DNA of 61,555 nt from Caulochytrium protostelioides (Eukaryota > Chytridiomycota > Caulochytriomycetes > Caulochytriales > Caulochytriaceae). Below are positions 20,255 through 31,110 of this stretch, one piece after another. Below the pieces are notes generated by a model. That model made no database searches. It saw only the letters and a program-made list of their open reading frames with translations, and was not told the origin of the DNA. How positions within the stretch are numbered: the first letter of the stretch is position 1; each line of letters begins with the position of its first letter. The stretch spans positions 1 to 61,555 of the forward strand of contig ML014224.1 in assembly GCA_003615045.1 (NCBI GenBank). The letters are read 5' to 3'. The position numbers and the translations under genes are program-made.

Positions 20255-21811
20255 ATGCGGATCTCTGCCTTTGCCTGGGTCTTGATGGCCACGCTGAGCG
20301 GGTCCTTGGCCCACGCAGCACGCCTGGAGCGTCGTTCGTATGGCCCCAACGCCCTTCCTTCCGACTACACGGGCGCTGGCGCCGGTGCCGACACTGGCGC
20401 GGACACGACGTCGGCCGCGGCTGCGGGGGCTGCGGCAACCACTACCCCCCCAGCCGCCGCCGAAACTTCGGCGGCGGCTGTGGCGGCCGGGTCTTCGGCG
20501 TCGTCGACGCCGGACAGCAGCATCCCCACCGCGCCGGCCACGGCCGAGACGAACGCCGCGCCCGCCGCGGCCACCGAGCAGCCGTCGGGTACCGCCGCGG
20601 GTGTCAGTGCGACCACGTCCTGTACCAAGACGCCTGCCAGCTCGCCGACGGAGCCCGTGAGCTCGGCGGCGCCGGCGGCGAGCGACGCGCCCGCCGACAC
20701 CGAGCCCAGCGCCACCGCGACCCCGAGCTGCGCGTGCTCTGCGACCCCGTCCGACTCCTCGGCCGCGCTGCCTACGGAGACCGCGATGCCCTCGGACACC
20801 GCCTTGCCAACCGACACGGCGATGCCGACCGACGAGGCCCTGCCGACCGACGAGGCCCTGCCGACCGACGAGGCCCTGCCGACCGACGAGGCCCTGCCCA
20901 CGGATAGCGCCATGCCCACGGATAGCGCCATGCCCACGGATAGCGCCATGCCGGTCGACTCGGCCCTGCCGACCGACATCGCCACGCCCACGGACTCGTG
21001 CACCGGGAATGCGGCCGCACCGACCGACAGTGCCATGCCCGCCGAAGCGCCGACGCCGACGGAGGCTCCCACGATCCCGTACGAGGATTTGCCGGAGTGC
21101 GTCGAGACGCCGGTGTCGCAGCCGACCGATGCCGCGCCGACGGACGCCTTGCCGGCCACCACGGACACGCCGTCTGGCGAGGCGCCGCTGACCGATGCCG
21201 CGGGCGTGCCCACGGAGAGCGCGGCGCCGGTGTGCGAGCCGACGACGGTGACGGTCCCGACCACCGTGACGGTCCCGACCACCGTGACGGTCCCGACCAC
21301 CGTGACGATCCCGACGACGCTCGTGGTCTACTCGATGATGACCACCACGCTGACGCAGACGACCACTCAGCTCGAGACCACGACCACCACCGCCACGACC
21401 ACGTTCTCGCCACCCCCGATCACATCGACGGTGACGAGCACGGTCACCGACAGCGCATGCGCGCAGCCGACCAGCAGCTCGGCCGCCCTGCCGTTGGCAC
21501 CCGAAGTGACGCCGGCCACAACGGCGGCGCTCCCGGCTGAATCGCCGTTGCTCAGCAGCAGCACGGTGCCGACAGACACCGGCGCCGCGTTGCCGACCAG
21601 CACGGACGTGCCGATGGCGACGGACACGCCCACGGCCTCGGTGGTGCCCTCGACCACGGAGGCGCCCGTGGTCTCTGAGACGCCCGGCATGGGCGGCTAC
21701 GGCGACCCGGACACCTCCGCGAGCGCGATGCCCAGCCCCACGGAATCCGCGGCCGCCGCGGTCCCTCCGGCATCCCACTACCGCCGCTCGGTTCGCTACC
21801 GCCGCTACTAA
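20255..21811 (+). CDS. secreted Thr/Ser/Pro/Ala-rich repeat protein (518 aa)
   Basis: An ATG at 20255 follows a pyrimidine-rich leader. Residues 1-21 are a clear signal peptide (AFAWVLMATLSGSLAHA) followed by a dibasic RLERR site suitable for Kex2-type processing. The rest is a mucin-like array rich in Thr, Ser, Pro and Ala: PTDEAL-type hexapeptide repeats, PTDSAM repeats, a Pro-Thr-Thr-Val-Thr-Val repeat, and a Thr-rich tract (TTTLTQTTTQLETTTTTAT) like those in GPI-anchored fungal wall proteins. Scattered Cys residues occur. The C-terminus (HYRRSVRYRRY) is basic, not a GPI signal, so release or wall trapping is more likely than anchoring. Heavy O-glycosylation is inferred from composition. 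A role in surface coating or adhesion is plausible but not shown. Confidence 0.8.
   Translation: MRISAFAWVLMATLSGSLAHAARLERRSYGPNALPSDYTGAGAGADTGADTTSAAAAGAAATTTPPAAAETSAAAVAAGSSASSTPDSSIPTAPATAETNAAPAAATEQPSGTAAGVSATTSCTKTPASSPTEPVSSAAPAASDAPADTEPSATATPSCACSATPSDSSAALPTETAMPSDTALPTDTAMPTDEALPTDEALPTDEALPTDEALPTDSAMPTDSAMPTDSAMPVDSALPTDIATPTDSCTGNAAAPTDSAMPAEAPTPTEAPTIPYEDLPECVETPVSQPTDAAPTDALPATTDTPSGEAPLTDAAGVPTESAAPVCEPTTVTVPTTVTVPTTVTVPTTVTIPTTLVVYSMMTTTLTQTTTQLETTTTTATTTFSPPPITSTVTSTVTDSACAQPTSSSAALPLAPEVTPATTAALPAESPLLSSSTVPTDTGAALPTSTDVPMATDTPTASVVPSTTEAPVVSETPGMGGYGDPDTSASAMPSPTESAAAAVPPASHYRRSVRYRRY
20824..20952 (+). repeat. 18-bp tandem repeats in the secreted protein gene
   Basis: Four copies of an 18-bp unit (GACCGACGAGGCCCTGCC phase) are followed by three copies of ATGCCCACGGATAGCGCC. 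Each unit encodes six residues (PTDEAL, then PTDSAM). Copies of one type are almost identical at the DNA level, indicating recent duplication or gene conversion. A third 18-bp repeat (GTGACGGTCCCGACCACC) occurs three times near 21249-21302. Confidence 0.9.
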
Positions 21812-22236
21812 GTCGGCTAAGTGACCCGAATCAACCGCAAAATGGGGGTCACTGAGGGGGCTACGTACTCGCATCGCCGTGTCCTGTTGTCTTGTTCGCC
21901 GCATCTTTTCTGATGCGCTCCCTTGTCTCTTGCTTTCTTTTTCCTTTGAACTCATCGCGCTGTGGCCTCCTTCCGCTGGGCGAATTGGGCTGTACCATAC
22001 GCTGTAACATAACACATTCTGATCATTGATTGATATGTTGTATATGGGAGCTTGGGAATATTCCGTATCTGATGAAGATCGAGGCGGCCGGCCCGGCATG
22101 AATTACATCCCATGTTCGTGCCGGTGGTGTGCGGCGGCCGGCATGCGGCATGCGGCGGGTTGGAGCCGCCAGTCGGGTGGTTGGAGACTGGGGATGAGCC
22201 TAGGTAGCGAGCCGGTAGCGAGCAACAACAAAAATG
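21812..22236. other. 3' flank of the secreted protein gene and upstream region of tRNA-Ser
   Basis: Non-coding. AT content rises around 22000-22070, probably at the 3' end of the preceding transcript. An A-rich CAACAAAAA leader immediately precedes the tRNA gene. Confidence 0.5.
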
Positions 22237-22318
22237 GACACTGTGGCCGAGTGGTTAAGGCGATTGACTAGAAATCAATTTCTGTTTCAGAGCGCAGGTT
22301 CAAATCCTGCCGGTGTCG
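22237..22318 (+). tRNA. tRNA-Ser (anticodon AGA)
   Basis: The 82-nt sequence folds as a class II tRNA. The acceptor GACACTG pairs with CGGTGTC and G is the discriminator base. The D arm contains TGGCCGAGTGG, the A box. The anticodon stem ATTGA/TCAAT encloses the loop CTAGAAA with AGA at 34-36. A long variable arm is typical of serine tRNA, and the T arm carries GGTTCAAATCC, the B box. There is no intron. Four T residues right after the gene (22319-22322) serve as the Pol III stop. Confidence 0.98.
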
Positions 22319-22782
22319 TTTTGCATTCCCATGCATTGTCGCCCGCGCATCGGTGGGGCATGTGCTCTGGCACGGCGGAGCAGTGGTCCCTACGGGTCGT
22401 TCCCGACAGGGTCTCGGCCGTCTCGGGGGGACCCTCACGGCTGACTGGCGGGCGGGCCCGTGAGCGGCCCGACTGCGCGTGTGCGGCCCCGCGGGGTGAC
22501 GGCACCTCGGTCGAGGTATATTTTCTGGCTGGACCCGATCGGCAGGAACGCGCGGTGATCGCCCCCAGCGCGCCGTGCGACGATTCGCGGTCGACAGCGT
22601 GATCGTCGCTGTCTGACGTTTGCCGCGTTGTACGGGTCGCTGTATCGCCTTCCCATCCACCTTGCGTCAACGACCCACCCCGTGTCCTGTCTCCCCCGTC
22701 TTGCACGACTTGGCCGGCTTTCTCGGCGATCTGACGTCTCTTCACGTATCTCCCGTACGCACACCCTCGTTCTTGGCGCACC

Positions 22783-25700
22783 ATGGCGCCGGTATCAGAC
22801 ATGGTCGATCTTTTCGACAAGGTAGGCGACCTGCGCAAAGCGAAGCGGCTATGGCGTGGCGCAAAGGGGCGTGGAGCAAAGCGGCGTGACCATTCGCCAT
22901 GTCCCTCCTCCCCCTTTGCTGGATGCATGGCGACATGGAGTGCTGACATGGCTTTCAGATCTCTCTGTTCGATATCTATCCACGATGCTAGTTGAAATCG
23001 CCTGATGCCGACTTTCGATATATGGCGCTGACGGACTTGAGCGAACTGCTGAAGCAAGCGGCGCCCACGGCGCCGACGGCGTCAGCGGCCGCTGCAACCC
23101 AGCGCGGCGTTCTGCATGATGGGATCGGGAGCCGGGCGCAAACGCGGTGGTCGACCGCACAGGCCCCTCGCCTCGACGCCCCGACCCAGGCGGCCGTCGT
23201 GCAGGCGCTGCTTCGCATGCTGGACGACCGCAACGGCGAAGTCCAGAACATGGCCGTGAAGTGCCTGCCGCCCCTCCTGCACGTGGTCGCGCCATTGCAC
23301 GTGGCCACCTGCGTCGAGCACATTGCCCGCATGCTGACGCAGGGCGAGCGTGCCGAAACGCGCGATCTCGCCGCGATCGCCCTAAAGACGATTTTTATGG
23401 ATCTCTCTCCGACGCATGCGGACATGGTCGGGATTATGGCCCATCTGGCCCGCACGCTGGCGGCCCAGCTCGCCGAGTCGTCGCAGCACGTTCAGCTTGA
23501 CGTCCTCGATATTCTGCGTGACGTGCTGCTGCGGTTCGGACCGTCCTTTGGGCCACGGACACGGCCACAGCACCATCGCAGCGCACGCGAAGGGGTCGAT
23601 GCGGATGTGCCGGACGCGGGTGGGGACGTCGAGGCTTTGGAATCGACGTTGCAGCCGTCGCTGTACGCGCTGCTGTCGGATGCCCGTGCCGCGGTACGGA
23701 AGCGCGCGTGCTTGGCCCTTGCCGCCCTCGCCCATCTCATGCCTCCGGCAGCCTTCCAGGCTTTCGTGACGCTGCTCGTGTCGGAGTTGATGGCCGCCCG
23801 ACCGGCGACGGAGTCGACGCGTGCCCGCGTCGCGACCCTGTTACAGATGGTCGCCGCGCTCGTGCGTGCGCCCGCCACGCGAGCGCGGCTGTCGCCCTGG
23901 ATCGCCCAAATGGTGCCTACAATCACCGCGCTGGCGGCTGGTACCGTGAAAACGGGAGGCGCCGCCGACAACGACGACGACGTTGCGGTTTTCAAGAAAG
24001 AGACCGACCACAACCGTCGTGGTCATGATGGTGATGACGGCGAGGACGACGAGGACGACGAGGACGACGCCCAAAAGACCGACGAGCTTCGAGAAGCGGC
24101 ACTGCAGTGCCTGCATGCGCTGGTTAGCGCATATCCGCACACCATGGCTGCGTTCACGCCGTCCATCCTGACAACGGCGTTCGCGTGCCTTCGCTACGAC
24201 CCCAACTATGCGCTGAGTGACACGGACGATGCGGAACTGAACGAGACCGGTGATGGGGACGCCGTCATGCATGATGCCCAGGACGATCGATCCGAGGCCG
24301 AGAGCGCGGACGACGAAGACGACGAGGACGACGACATGATGGACGATGACGAGGATGACGACGTCGATGACGATGACCAGAGCTGGAAGGTCCGCCGCGC
24401 TGCCGCGAAGCTGCTGACGGTGCTCATCGAGCACCCCTCCTCGACGTTGCCGCCTTCTCCCCCGGCCGCGGCCGGGACATCCCCCTCCTCGCCGGCTAAC
24501 CACATGAGCAGCGCCGACTGGCGCCGTCTGCTCGCGGTGCTGATGGCCCGCATCACGGAGCGCGAGGAAAGCGTCCGACTTGACGTGCTGACGACGCTGA
24601 GCCAGTGGATCCGCGCCGTGACCGCGATGCAGGCCGATCTGCGGACGGCGAAGCAAGAGCCAGCGACGGACGATGCGTCAATGCCCTACCGCCACCTTCT
24701 CGTTCGCACGCCACGCCTGGTGGCCGCCCTGGTCAAGCAGATCCAGCTGCGCCGCGGATTCACCTTCCAACATGCGCGCCGCAATGTGGCTACGCGACAG
24801 CAGACGTTCCGGCTGCTGCGGCAGCTTCTAGTCGCCACCGCATCGGACCCGACGGCCTTCGGCCCGGCCCAGATGACGCTCGTGCTCATTCCCATCAGCC
24901 AATCGCTCGCCGTGCTCAACAATGCGCGCGGCGCGGCCTTTGCACGATCGGACCAGACCTCGTCCGTGCTTAAAATCGGCGTGCTGGCCTTCATTGCGTC
25001 GTTGATTGCAGCGCGGCCCTCGCTCGCGGCCGAGTCGGCCGACACGCTCGCGCCGCTCGTGCTGCAGGCCGCGAAAGACGGGTTCTACCGTCTCGCCGCC
25101 CAAGCCTTCGATGTGCTCGCGCAGCTGGTGCGTCTTATGGCCGCCCAGGCGGCGCCGCCGGCGCGCACCGTCGGGCTGATCCGCGACTGCTTCGCCTATG
25201 CGATCCGTAAGATTCAGAGCACCGACGTCGACCTCGATGTCAAGCAGACGGCCATCCAGTGCATTGCGTCTATCTGCGCCAATGCGGTGCCGGTGCCTGG
25301 CCCGGCCGCGGTCCTGTCCGGACATGCTGACGCGGATCTGTCCGGAACCATAGCCGCCGGGGCGGCGGCGGACCCAGGTGCTGGACGCTTAACACGCGGC
25401 GACTACGAGACCGTCGCGGTGCCGACGCTGCTCCAGAAGCTGGCCGAAGACGATCTGACGCGGCTTAGCGCGCTGCAAGCGGTGACCACGATCGCTGAGA
25501 GCCCGCTGTGGCACGATGCGCCCGACGCGCCGGTGTCGCTGACGGCGCAGCTGGCGCCGCTTATGCAGGTCCTGTGCCCGCTGCTGCGTAAGAACTCGCA
25601 TCCGCTCCGTCTGGAGGTGCTCCGCGCCGTGAGCGTCCTGCTGACCTCGTACGCGGCGCACATGGGACCGCTCGTCCCGTCTCTGACCCAAGAACTCAAG

Positions 25701-27785
25701 CGGTACCTCGCCGACCCCGATATGGTGCTGATGCCCGCAGTGCTCGAGACCCTTGCGACGCTATGCCGGTCGCCCACCCTGTTCCCCCAAGCCGAGGAGG
25801 CCTTTCTGCGCGATATCGCGCCGGCCTTGGTGCAGGTCATTTTTGACCGCACGGCCCTACTCGGGACCCCACAGGCGCGGCCGCCGCTGCGCCACATGGT
25901 GGAGGCCCTGGCCGCGTATCCGGCGAGCACCGCGTTCCTCCTCGATCAGATGCTGTGGCCGATCGTCGACGTGACGGTGCCCGACAGCGCCCTGCTCGCC
26001 CGCGCTGCGCAAGCCTTCCCCATTGCCGCGGAACTGAACGCGATCCTGCTGAGCCACATCAAGTCCAACTCCGCGCCCCTCACCCGGATCTACCACGCCT
26101 TCTTGGCGCACGTCGATGGGGATGGGCCTTCGCGGGAGCCTGCGGCCAGCGCCACCGTCCCGGCAGAGACGTCCGTGCCCGAGAGCGCTGCGGCGGTGTC
26201 CGACGCGTCGCGCGCGAGTCTGTGGATGAGCATCCTCGTGCTTGGCGAGGTCGGGCGGCGCATGCCGCTGTTCGGCGTTTTTCCGGACGTCGCTCGCCTC
26301 GTGCAGCGCGTGATGGCCGCCGACCCCGCGGCGCTGCCGAAGGCCAAGAACCTCGCCGAGGAGGAGGTGCGCGGCGCGGCGGCCGTGACCCTCGGCAAGC
26401 TGGCGCTCGGGGACCCGACGACGCTGATGGACACGATTCTGTCGGGCCTACGCAGCACCCACGTAGCGCAGCAGCACCTCATGCTCGTCGCGCTGCGCGA
26501 GGTCGTGTCGCATCTGCGCCTGCTGGACCCGGCGTTCCTCGCGGTATTCCCGCCGCAGCTGTGGCAGGTCCTCTCGGCGCTGGTGTTCGAGACCGCCGGC
26601 CGCGCTCAGGCCCTCCACGATGCCCACGCGGCCCAGACCGCATCGATGGCCCCGATGGGGAAGCCCGAAACCCTCGTCGAGGACACGAACCTCGCGCTCA
26701 TTAGTCAATGCATGGGGATGGTCGTCGTGCTCAACCCGGACACGTTCCTCGCGGACGTGGACCAGCTCACGGCGTCGCCGCAGCCGCTCGTCCGCGCTGC
26801 CATGCTGCATACGCTGCGGTTCGCATTCACGGCGCCCGCGCCAGCCACGCCCGAGACGACCCCAGCCCGCTCTGAGTCGACCGCGCCCGAAACGACCGCG
26901 CCCGAGTCGTCCGAGCGTCTGAGCCACACGCTGCTGGCGGCGCTGATGCGGCTCCAGGACGATGCGCTCGTGGTCCGCGTCGCGGCCATGACCACCTTCC
27001 AAGCCGTCCTGCACGCGCGTCCGTCGCTCGTGCTGCGCCACCTTCCGACCCTGCTGCCCCTACTGTATGCCCACGTGCCGGTCCGCGAGGACCTCGTGCG
27101 TGTCGTGGAGATGGGGCCGTTCAAGCACAAGGTCGACCAGGGCCTCGAGCTGCGCAAGCTTGCCTACGAGACGCTGCTGCGCCTGCTCGACCCGCCCGCC
27201 CTGCACCGGCTCGACCTCGACCGCTTCCTCGTGGTGGCGCAGCAGGGCCTCGCCGATCCCGCCAACGAGCTGAAGGTCCTCACGCATCTCATCATCGAGC
27301 GCGCCGCCGCGGCCAACGCGGCCGTGACGCGCCACCACCTCGACGCCTTCGTCCCGGCCCTCGAGACGACGCTCAGCATGACCGCGAAGTCCAACGCCGT
27401 CAAGCAAGAAGTCGAGCGCCTCGACGAGCTCCTGGCCAGCACGCTGCGACTCGCGCTCTCCCTCGAGCGGTCGCTGCTCCTGACGCCGCCCCCAGCCGGC
27501 GCCGTAGCCGGCGGCGAGATCAGTCTGGGCGGCAGCCTGAGTGGCAGCATGGGCGCCAGCTTGGCCACGCCCAGCCGCCTTGAGCGCGACCCCTTCTGCG
27601 GCCTGGGCGCCGACGAGCCCGAGACCGAGGAGGCCCTCGATCCGGGCGTCGCCCCCGCCTTCCGCGCTTTCATGGAGAGCGTGCACCATCCGCAGTACCG
27701 CCTCGCGGCGCTCGTCGCGACCGTGGAACGCGACCTGCGCCTGCAGGGCCGCATGATTGTGCAGCCCGCACAAGGGCGCGTCTAA
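22783..27785 (+). CDS. CAND1: CAND1 (TIP120), cullin exchange factor (1610 aa, 2 exons)
   Basis: Exon 1 is 22783-22821 (MAPVSDMVDLFDK) and exon 2 is 22992-27785; the intron 22822-22991 begins GTAGGC and ends TAG, phase 0. The join gives DLFDKLKSPDADFRYMA, which aligns without a gap to the human start (NLLEKMTSSDKDFRFMA). The protein is a continuous array of HEAT repeats: an N-terminal block (NGEVQNMAVKCL), two acidic inserts (about 339-365 and 422-477) before SWKVRRAAAKLL, and a C-terminal block containing PFKHKVDQGLELRKLAYE. CAND1 binds unneddylated cullins and swaps substrate receptors in SCF/CRL ligases. At 1610 aa it is about 380 longer than the human protein, mostly through acidic and low-complexity insertions between repeats. 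Identity of the gene is very secure. Confidence 0.97.
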
Positions 27786-28251
27786 GGAGGCCTCGTCCCG
27801 GTCGCGGGCCGGCGAACCTGAGGCGTCCCCGCATCGGATCGTGGCAGACGACGGCTGCGTGGCTCATCGCGTGGCGCAGCCACGGCGGAAGGGGCCCGGC
27901 TTTCAGCGCGATCCGGTCCGATCTATAAAAACTCGCAGACCCCTCGGACCGGGAACGTCGCCCGTGAACACGTGTCGCAGAATAGACCCTGGACCGTGAA
28001 TGTCTTTGGCATCGGCCGGCCGGGGTCTTTCGGGGCTTGTTGGTCTTGGACGGAATCGCGTTGGGTGATCTACGCCTTGGATGAAGCCAGCCCACGAGTC
28101 GGGGTCCGAGTCCGAGTCCGAGTTCGAGGCGTGTACTGCGACCTGACTGTGTCTTTGGCGACCCTTCATCACAGCTTTTGTCTGTGCGTCTCTTTCTCTT
28201 GCTCCCCCATCTTCCCCCTGACCCTCGGTCTCTGACGTGTCTCGCATCATC
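27786..28251. other. intergenic region CAND1 / PAP2 phosphatase
   Basis: About 470 bp between two tandem plus-strand genes. It contains a short GAGTCC/GAGTCCGA repeat near 28097-28128 and a pyrimidine-rich stretch (about 28170-28230) just before the phosphatase start codon, a likely leader. Confidence 0.5.
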
Positions 28252-29379
28252 ATGCCGGGTCCGACCGCCCACGCGGACTACCACGGCCACGCAAGCGAGG
28301 CCATGCTGCGGCCGCGCTTCCGCCCGGGCCTATTCTGGGCCGTGAACTACCTCGTCGACTACGCCGTCGTGCTCGTGCTCGCCGTCGTCTGGGGCACCGC
28401 CATCATCCGCCTCACGCCCGCTCAGCGCTCGTTCGATCCGCGCGACCCTGCGGGCTCGATCAGCTGGAAGAACCAGCCCGACATCGTCTCGAACCAGGCC
28501 CTCTTTCAGATCTCCATCTACGTCCCCCTCGTGACCTACCTCATCTACCAGGCCGGCCTGTACATGCTCGTGCGTACCCGTGCGGTGGTGCACCCCTGCG
28601 AGTATGTCCGCGCGTCCATGCAGCCGCTGCTGCTTGGCAGCGACGAGGTCGAGGACGGCCGCCTGGGCGCGGGCGGTAACGGCCGCATCGAGCAGCTCGG
28701 CGAGCCGTCGTCGGCGGTCGACGGCTCGATCTATGCCCGCATCCACCGCTTCGCTCAGAGCCCTGCCATGTACGCGCTGCTCGAGAGCCACGTGTACCTG
28801 CTAGCTTTCATGGCCTCGTTCTGGTTCAACCTCTGCATTACCGACTTGCTCAAGGCCTTCGCGGGCCGCCTGCGCCCGGACTTCCTGGACCGCTGCCAGT
28901 GGTCGGACTTGCACCACGCGTGCACGGGCGACCCCCGCGTCATCATGGAGGGCCGCCGGTCCTGGCCCTCGGGCCACTCGAGCATCGCCTTCTCGACGCT
29001 CGGCTTCCTGGCCCTGTTCCTCGCGGCTAAGGGCGGCCTGCTCCGCTCGCCCGTGACGCCCGCGCCCCACGCCACGCCGGCCACCCACATCGCCGACGCC
29101 CGCTGGACCCCGCTGACGCCGTGGGTCAAGGGCCGCGCCTGGCCCTTCGTGGTCGCCGTCGCGCCGCTGCTCGTCGCCGGGTACATCGCCATCAGCCGCA
29201 CCGTCCAGCACATCCACCACCCGACGGACGTGATCTCGGGCTCGCTCCTTGGCTTCACGATCGCGACCCTCGCGTTCCGCAACTACTTTACCTGGGACGG
29301 AACCCCACGCTCGCCGCTCGTGCACCTCGATGACGACGGCGGTGATTACACGCGTCTCCGTGATGCCGATCATGCTTGA
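28252..29379 (+). CDS. PAP2-family lipid phosphate phosphatase (375 aa)
   Basis: The start is the ATG at 28252. Six membrane segments are visible (for example residues 33-50, 87-106, 180-198, 243-258, 298-313). The three phosphatase motifs are intact: KAFAGRLRP (201-209), WPSGHSS with the catalytic His (238-244), and SRTVQHIHHPTDV (315-327), whose His and Asp complete the active site. This is the layout of diacylglycerol-pyrophosphate/lysophosphatidate phosphatases such as yeast Dpp1/Lpp1, which remove phosphate from phosphatidate-type lipids at internal or vacuolar membranes. A ~60-residue cytosolic loop (about 110-170) is longer than usual. Exact substrate cannot be told from sequence. It follows CAND1 in tandem without an obvious functional link. 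Confidence 0.95.
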   Translation: MPGPTAHADYHGHASEAMLRPRFRPGLFWAVNYLVDYAVVLVLAVVWGTAIIRLTPAQRSFDPRDPAGSISWKNQPDIVSNQALFQISIYVPLVTYLIYQAGLYMLVRTRAVVHPCEYVRASMQPLLLGSDEVEDGRLGAGGNGRIEQLGEPSSAVDGSIYARIHRFAQSPAMYALLESHVYLLAFMASFWFNLCITDLLKAFAGRLRPDFLDRCQWSDLHHACTGDPRVIMEGRRSWPSGHSSIAFSTLGFLALFLAAKGGLLRSPVTPAPHATPATHIADARWTPLTPWVKGRAWPFVVAVAPLLVAGYIAISRTVQHIHHPTDVISGSLLGFTIATLAFRNYFTWDGTPRSPLVHLDDDGGDYTRLRDADHA

Positions 29380-29461
29380 TCACATTTGTCATATTCTTTA
29401 TATGAGCGTAAATGCCCATATAAATATATAAGCCCTTCCGTACCTAACGCGAACACCTTCC

Positions 29462-29620
29462 CCTCCATGGAGCCTCCTCAGGGTCCCCCGGAGAAGCAGT
29501 AGCGCATTCGGTTCAGTGTCGGATTCAGTGTCGGAGCCCTCTTGGGCTGCAACAACGCTTGCCCCGGGTTGTGGAACAACGCTGTGTTGATCGTCCGGTT
29601 AACTGCCGCCGAAACCTTAT
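29462..29620 (-). pseudogene. Fanzor-type element 3' fragment, copy 3
   Basis: On the minus strand this short fragment matches the 3' end of the two other Fanzor relics. An eroded RuvC-III remnant (KVSAAVN, for the DLSAALN of copy 2) is followed by HNPGQALLQPK (RNPGQPPMQSK in copy 2), then LNRMRYCFSGGP (MNRTRYCLGGTP), a stop, and the same G-rich 3' end. Everything upstream is missing. An AT-rich run (about 29395-29430) follows the element's 3' end. The identification depends on its similarity to the longer copies. Confidence 0.6.
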
Positions 29621-29894
29621 GTTTTTTTCCCCTTTTTTCATGCTCATTGATTATATGAACTTTCAATCACATCGCGTGATCGATCGCCTCTTCACCGAAC
29701 CCGCGCTGGGCGCGACCAACCGGCGACGTCGCGGACTTGTGCGATGAGCTTGGGCACATTTGCGGGAGGCGCCGCAGGTGTCGGGACCCGCGATCAGGAG
29801 GGCGAGCGATTCTGAGGTCGAGCGAGGGCTGACCTTGCACGTGGACACGTGGACAGCAGCGTCTTCGCGTCATTCTCGGGCTGATCGTTCTTGT

Positions 29895-30323
29895 TCAGGT
29901 GCCCGAGTCTGAAATCGAATCGCGTGGCGAATCCGATCCCTCCGTCTCGGTGGCCGAATCCGAATCCGTCTCTTCCCAGTCGGCCGAATCCTGGTCGACG
30001 AAGTCATCGCCTTCAGCGTCGCCATCACCGGCTTCTACATCCATAAGCTTGAAAATGGAGGGCGCGACAGCCTCCTTCCGCGACTGGAAGACTTCGTCCA
30101 TCTCGCACTGTGTGATGGCGCGGCCCTCACTGACGGCACGCTTCGGGTCCTCGCGCGACTCGCCCGAGGGTGGCGCTCGGTGCCGCGGGGGAACATTCAC
30201 GAGCAGCCACGGGGCCAGCAGCTCCGTGTCTCTGGGGCTTTCAGCCTCGTCATACCGGTTCAGTCTCATAAGATATCGGTCAGGGGACGCCGAGAGGAAG
30301 GAACACTCAACGTGGTTTGACAT
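29895..30323 (-). CDS. acidic protein of unknown function or relic (142 aa)
   Basis: A 142-codon frame starts at an ATG at 30323. The N-terminal half has ordinary composition; the C-terminal ~55 residues are strongly acidic and Ser-rich (DSADWEETDSDSATETEGSD). I recognise no domain. It sits at the edge of an AT-richer region full of mobile-element debris, so it may be a host gene, part of an element, or a frame without function. Sustained acidic composition is mild evidence for coding. Confidence 0.4.
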   Translation of the reverse strand: MSNHVECSFLSASPDRYLMRLNRYDEAESPRDTELLAPWLLVNVPPRHRAPPSGESREDPKRAVSEGRAITQCEMDEVFQSRKEAVAPSIFKLMDVEAGDGDAEGDDFVDQDSADWEETDSDSATETEGSDSPRDSISDSGT

Positions 30324-30929
30324 TGAAAGAATCGGTCTGGAACGGCCTAATAAGCTCAGAAAGGTGGGCTTTAGACCTTAAGAGTAGGTCAAAATGAGAT
30401 GGGATAGTGAGAAAGGGGCCATGGCGGACGAAAAAGGCAATTTTGGCTTGCTCTATCTGTCCGAGAAAATGGTGTAGAAAATGGCGTTTTAATGCATAGG
30501 AGAGTCGTTGTAGTCGATGGAGAACAAGATGAAAACCGTTAAAATGCTTTAAAACGAGACTTCAGATAAAGAGAAGATATGGTCTTACGCTGAGAGCAGT
30601 GATATAGATAGAATGTAAAATAGAGGCGAGGTGATTGACGCACTGTCTTCCCGCAGCTTCAAGCGGCTTCCTCTATCTGAAGTGGGGGAGGGAAGGTCTT
30701 ACTCGATGGAACTTTTGGGCCGTTTTGAAATGCTCATTTTGTAAGGTGTAAGGTGTACCATTCAATGTACGAGATCAGGCTTTTAAAGTCTTAAGAAATT
30801 CTGCTCTGTTTTTGTTCAAAAAATATGAATGAATTCGCTTGGTTCGTGGTAATTAGACGCCAGACAAACTGAACGACAGCGCCGGTGCCGAGCCCATATG
30901 TCGGCACCCTACGATAGAATGATTATCTT
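30324..30929. other. AT-richer gene-free island
   Basis: Base composition changes abruptly here: runs such as GAAAATGG and TTTTAAAG are common, in contrast to the GC-rich flanks. Frequent stops occur in all frames. Located between an acidic open frame and a Ty3/gypsy fragment, it probably consists of decayed retroelement sequence, but no terminal repeat pair could be identified by eye. Confidence 0.5.
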
Positions 30930-31110
30930 CAAGACGCCCAGCCGTATGGGCAGACCACCTTAGACATCAGTTTTGACGATCACACCGAGAGCATCACCGC
31001 GTGGGTGATTGACACAGACCGGTTCGACTTTGTCTACGGGAGCACGTGGCTTATCCGTCACAACCCACTGATTGACTGGACCAAAGGCGAAGTGACGCTG
31101 ATATAGACGA
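30930..31110 (+). mobile_element. Ty3/gypsy retrotransposon fragment (aspartic protease region)
   Basis: The frame through 30930-31106 encodes TAWVIDTDRFDFVYGSTWL followed by IRHNPLIDWTKGEVTLI and a stop. This is the end of the gypsy-type aspartic protease, whose conserved form is yDvIlGm-WL..hnP.IDW..g.v. A stop codon lies about 17 codons upstream of this stretch, and neither the catalytic D-[ST]-G region nor reverse transcriptase or integrase could be recognised nearby. It is a dead fragment. A 13-bp duplication (GTGGTCGCCACGT twice, near 31210-31235) lies downstream. It ends about 230 bp before tRNA-Ile; Ty3-type elements are known to insert next to tRNA genes. Confidence 0.75.

Noticed and set aside
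22992-23030. TTG at 22992 as start of CAND1
   Set aside because: Splicing of a 13-codon exon at 22783 gives a perfect match to the known N-terminus, so TTG is an internal Leu codon.
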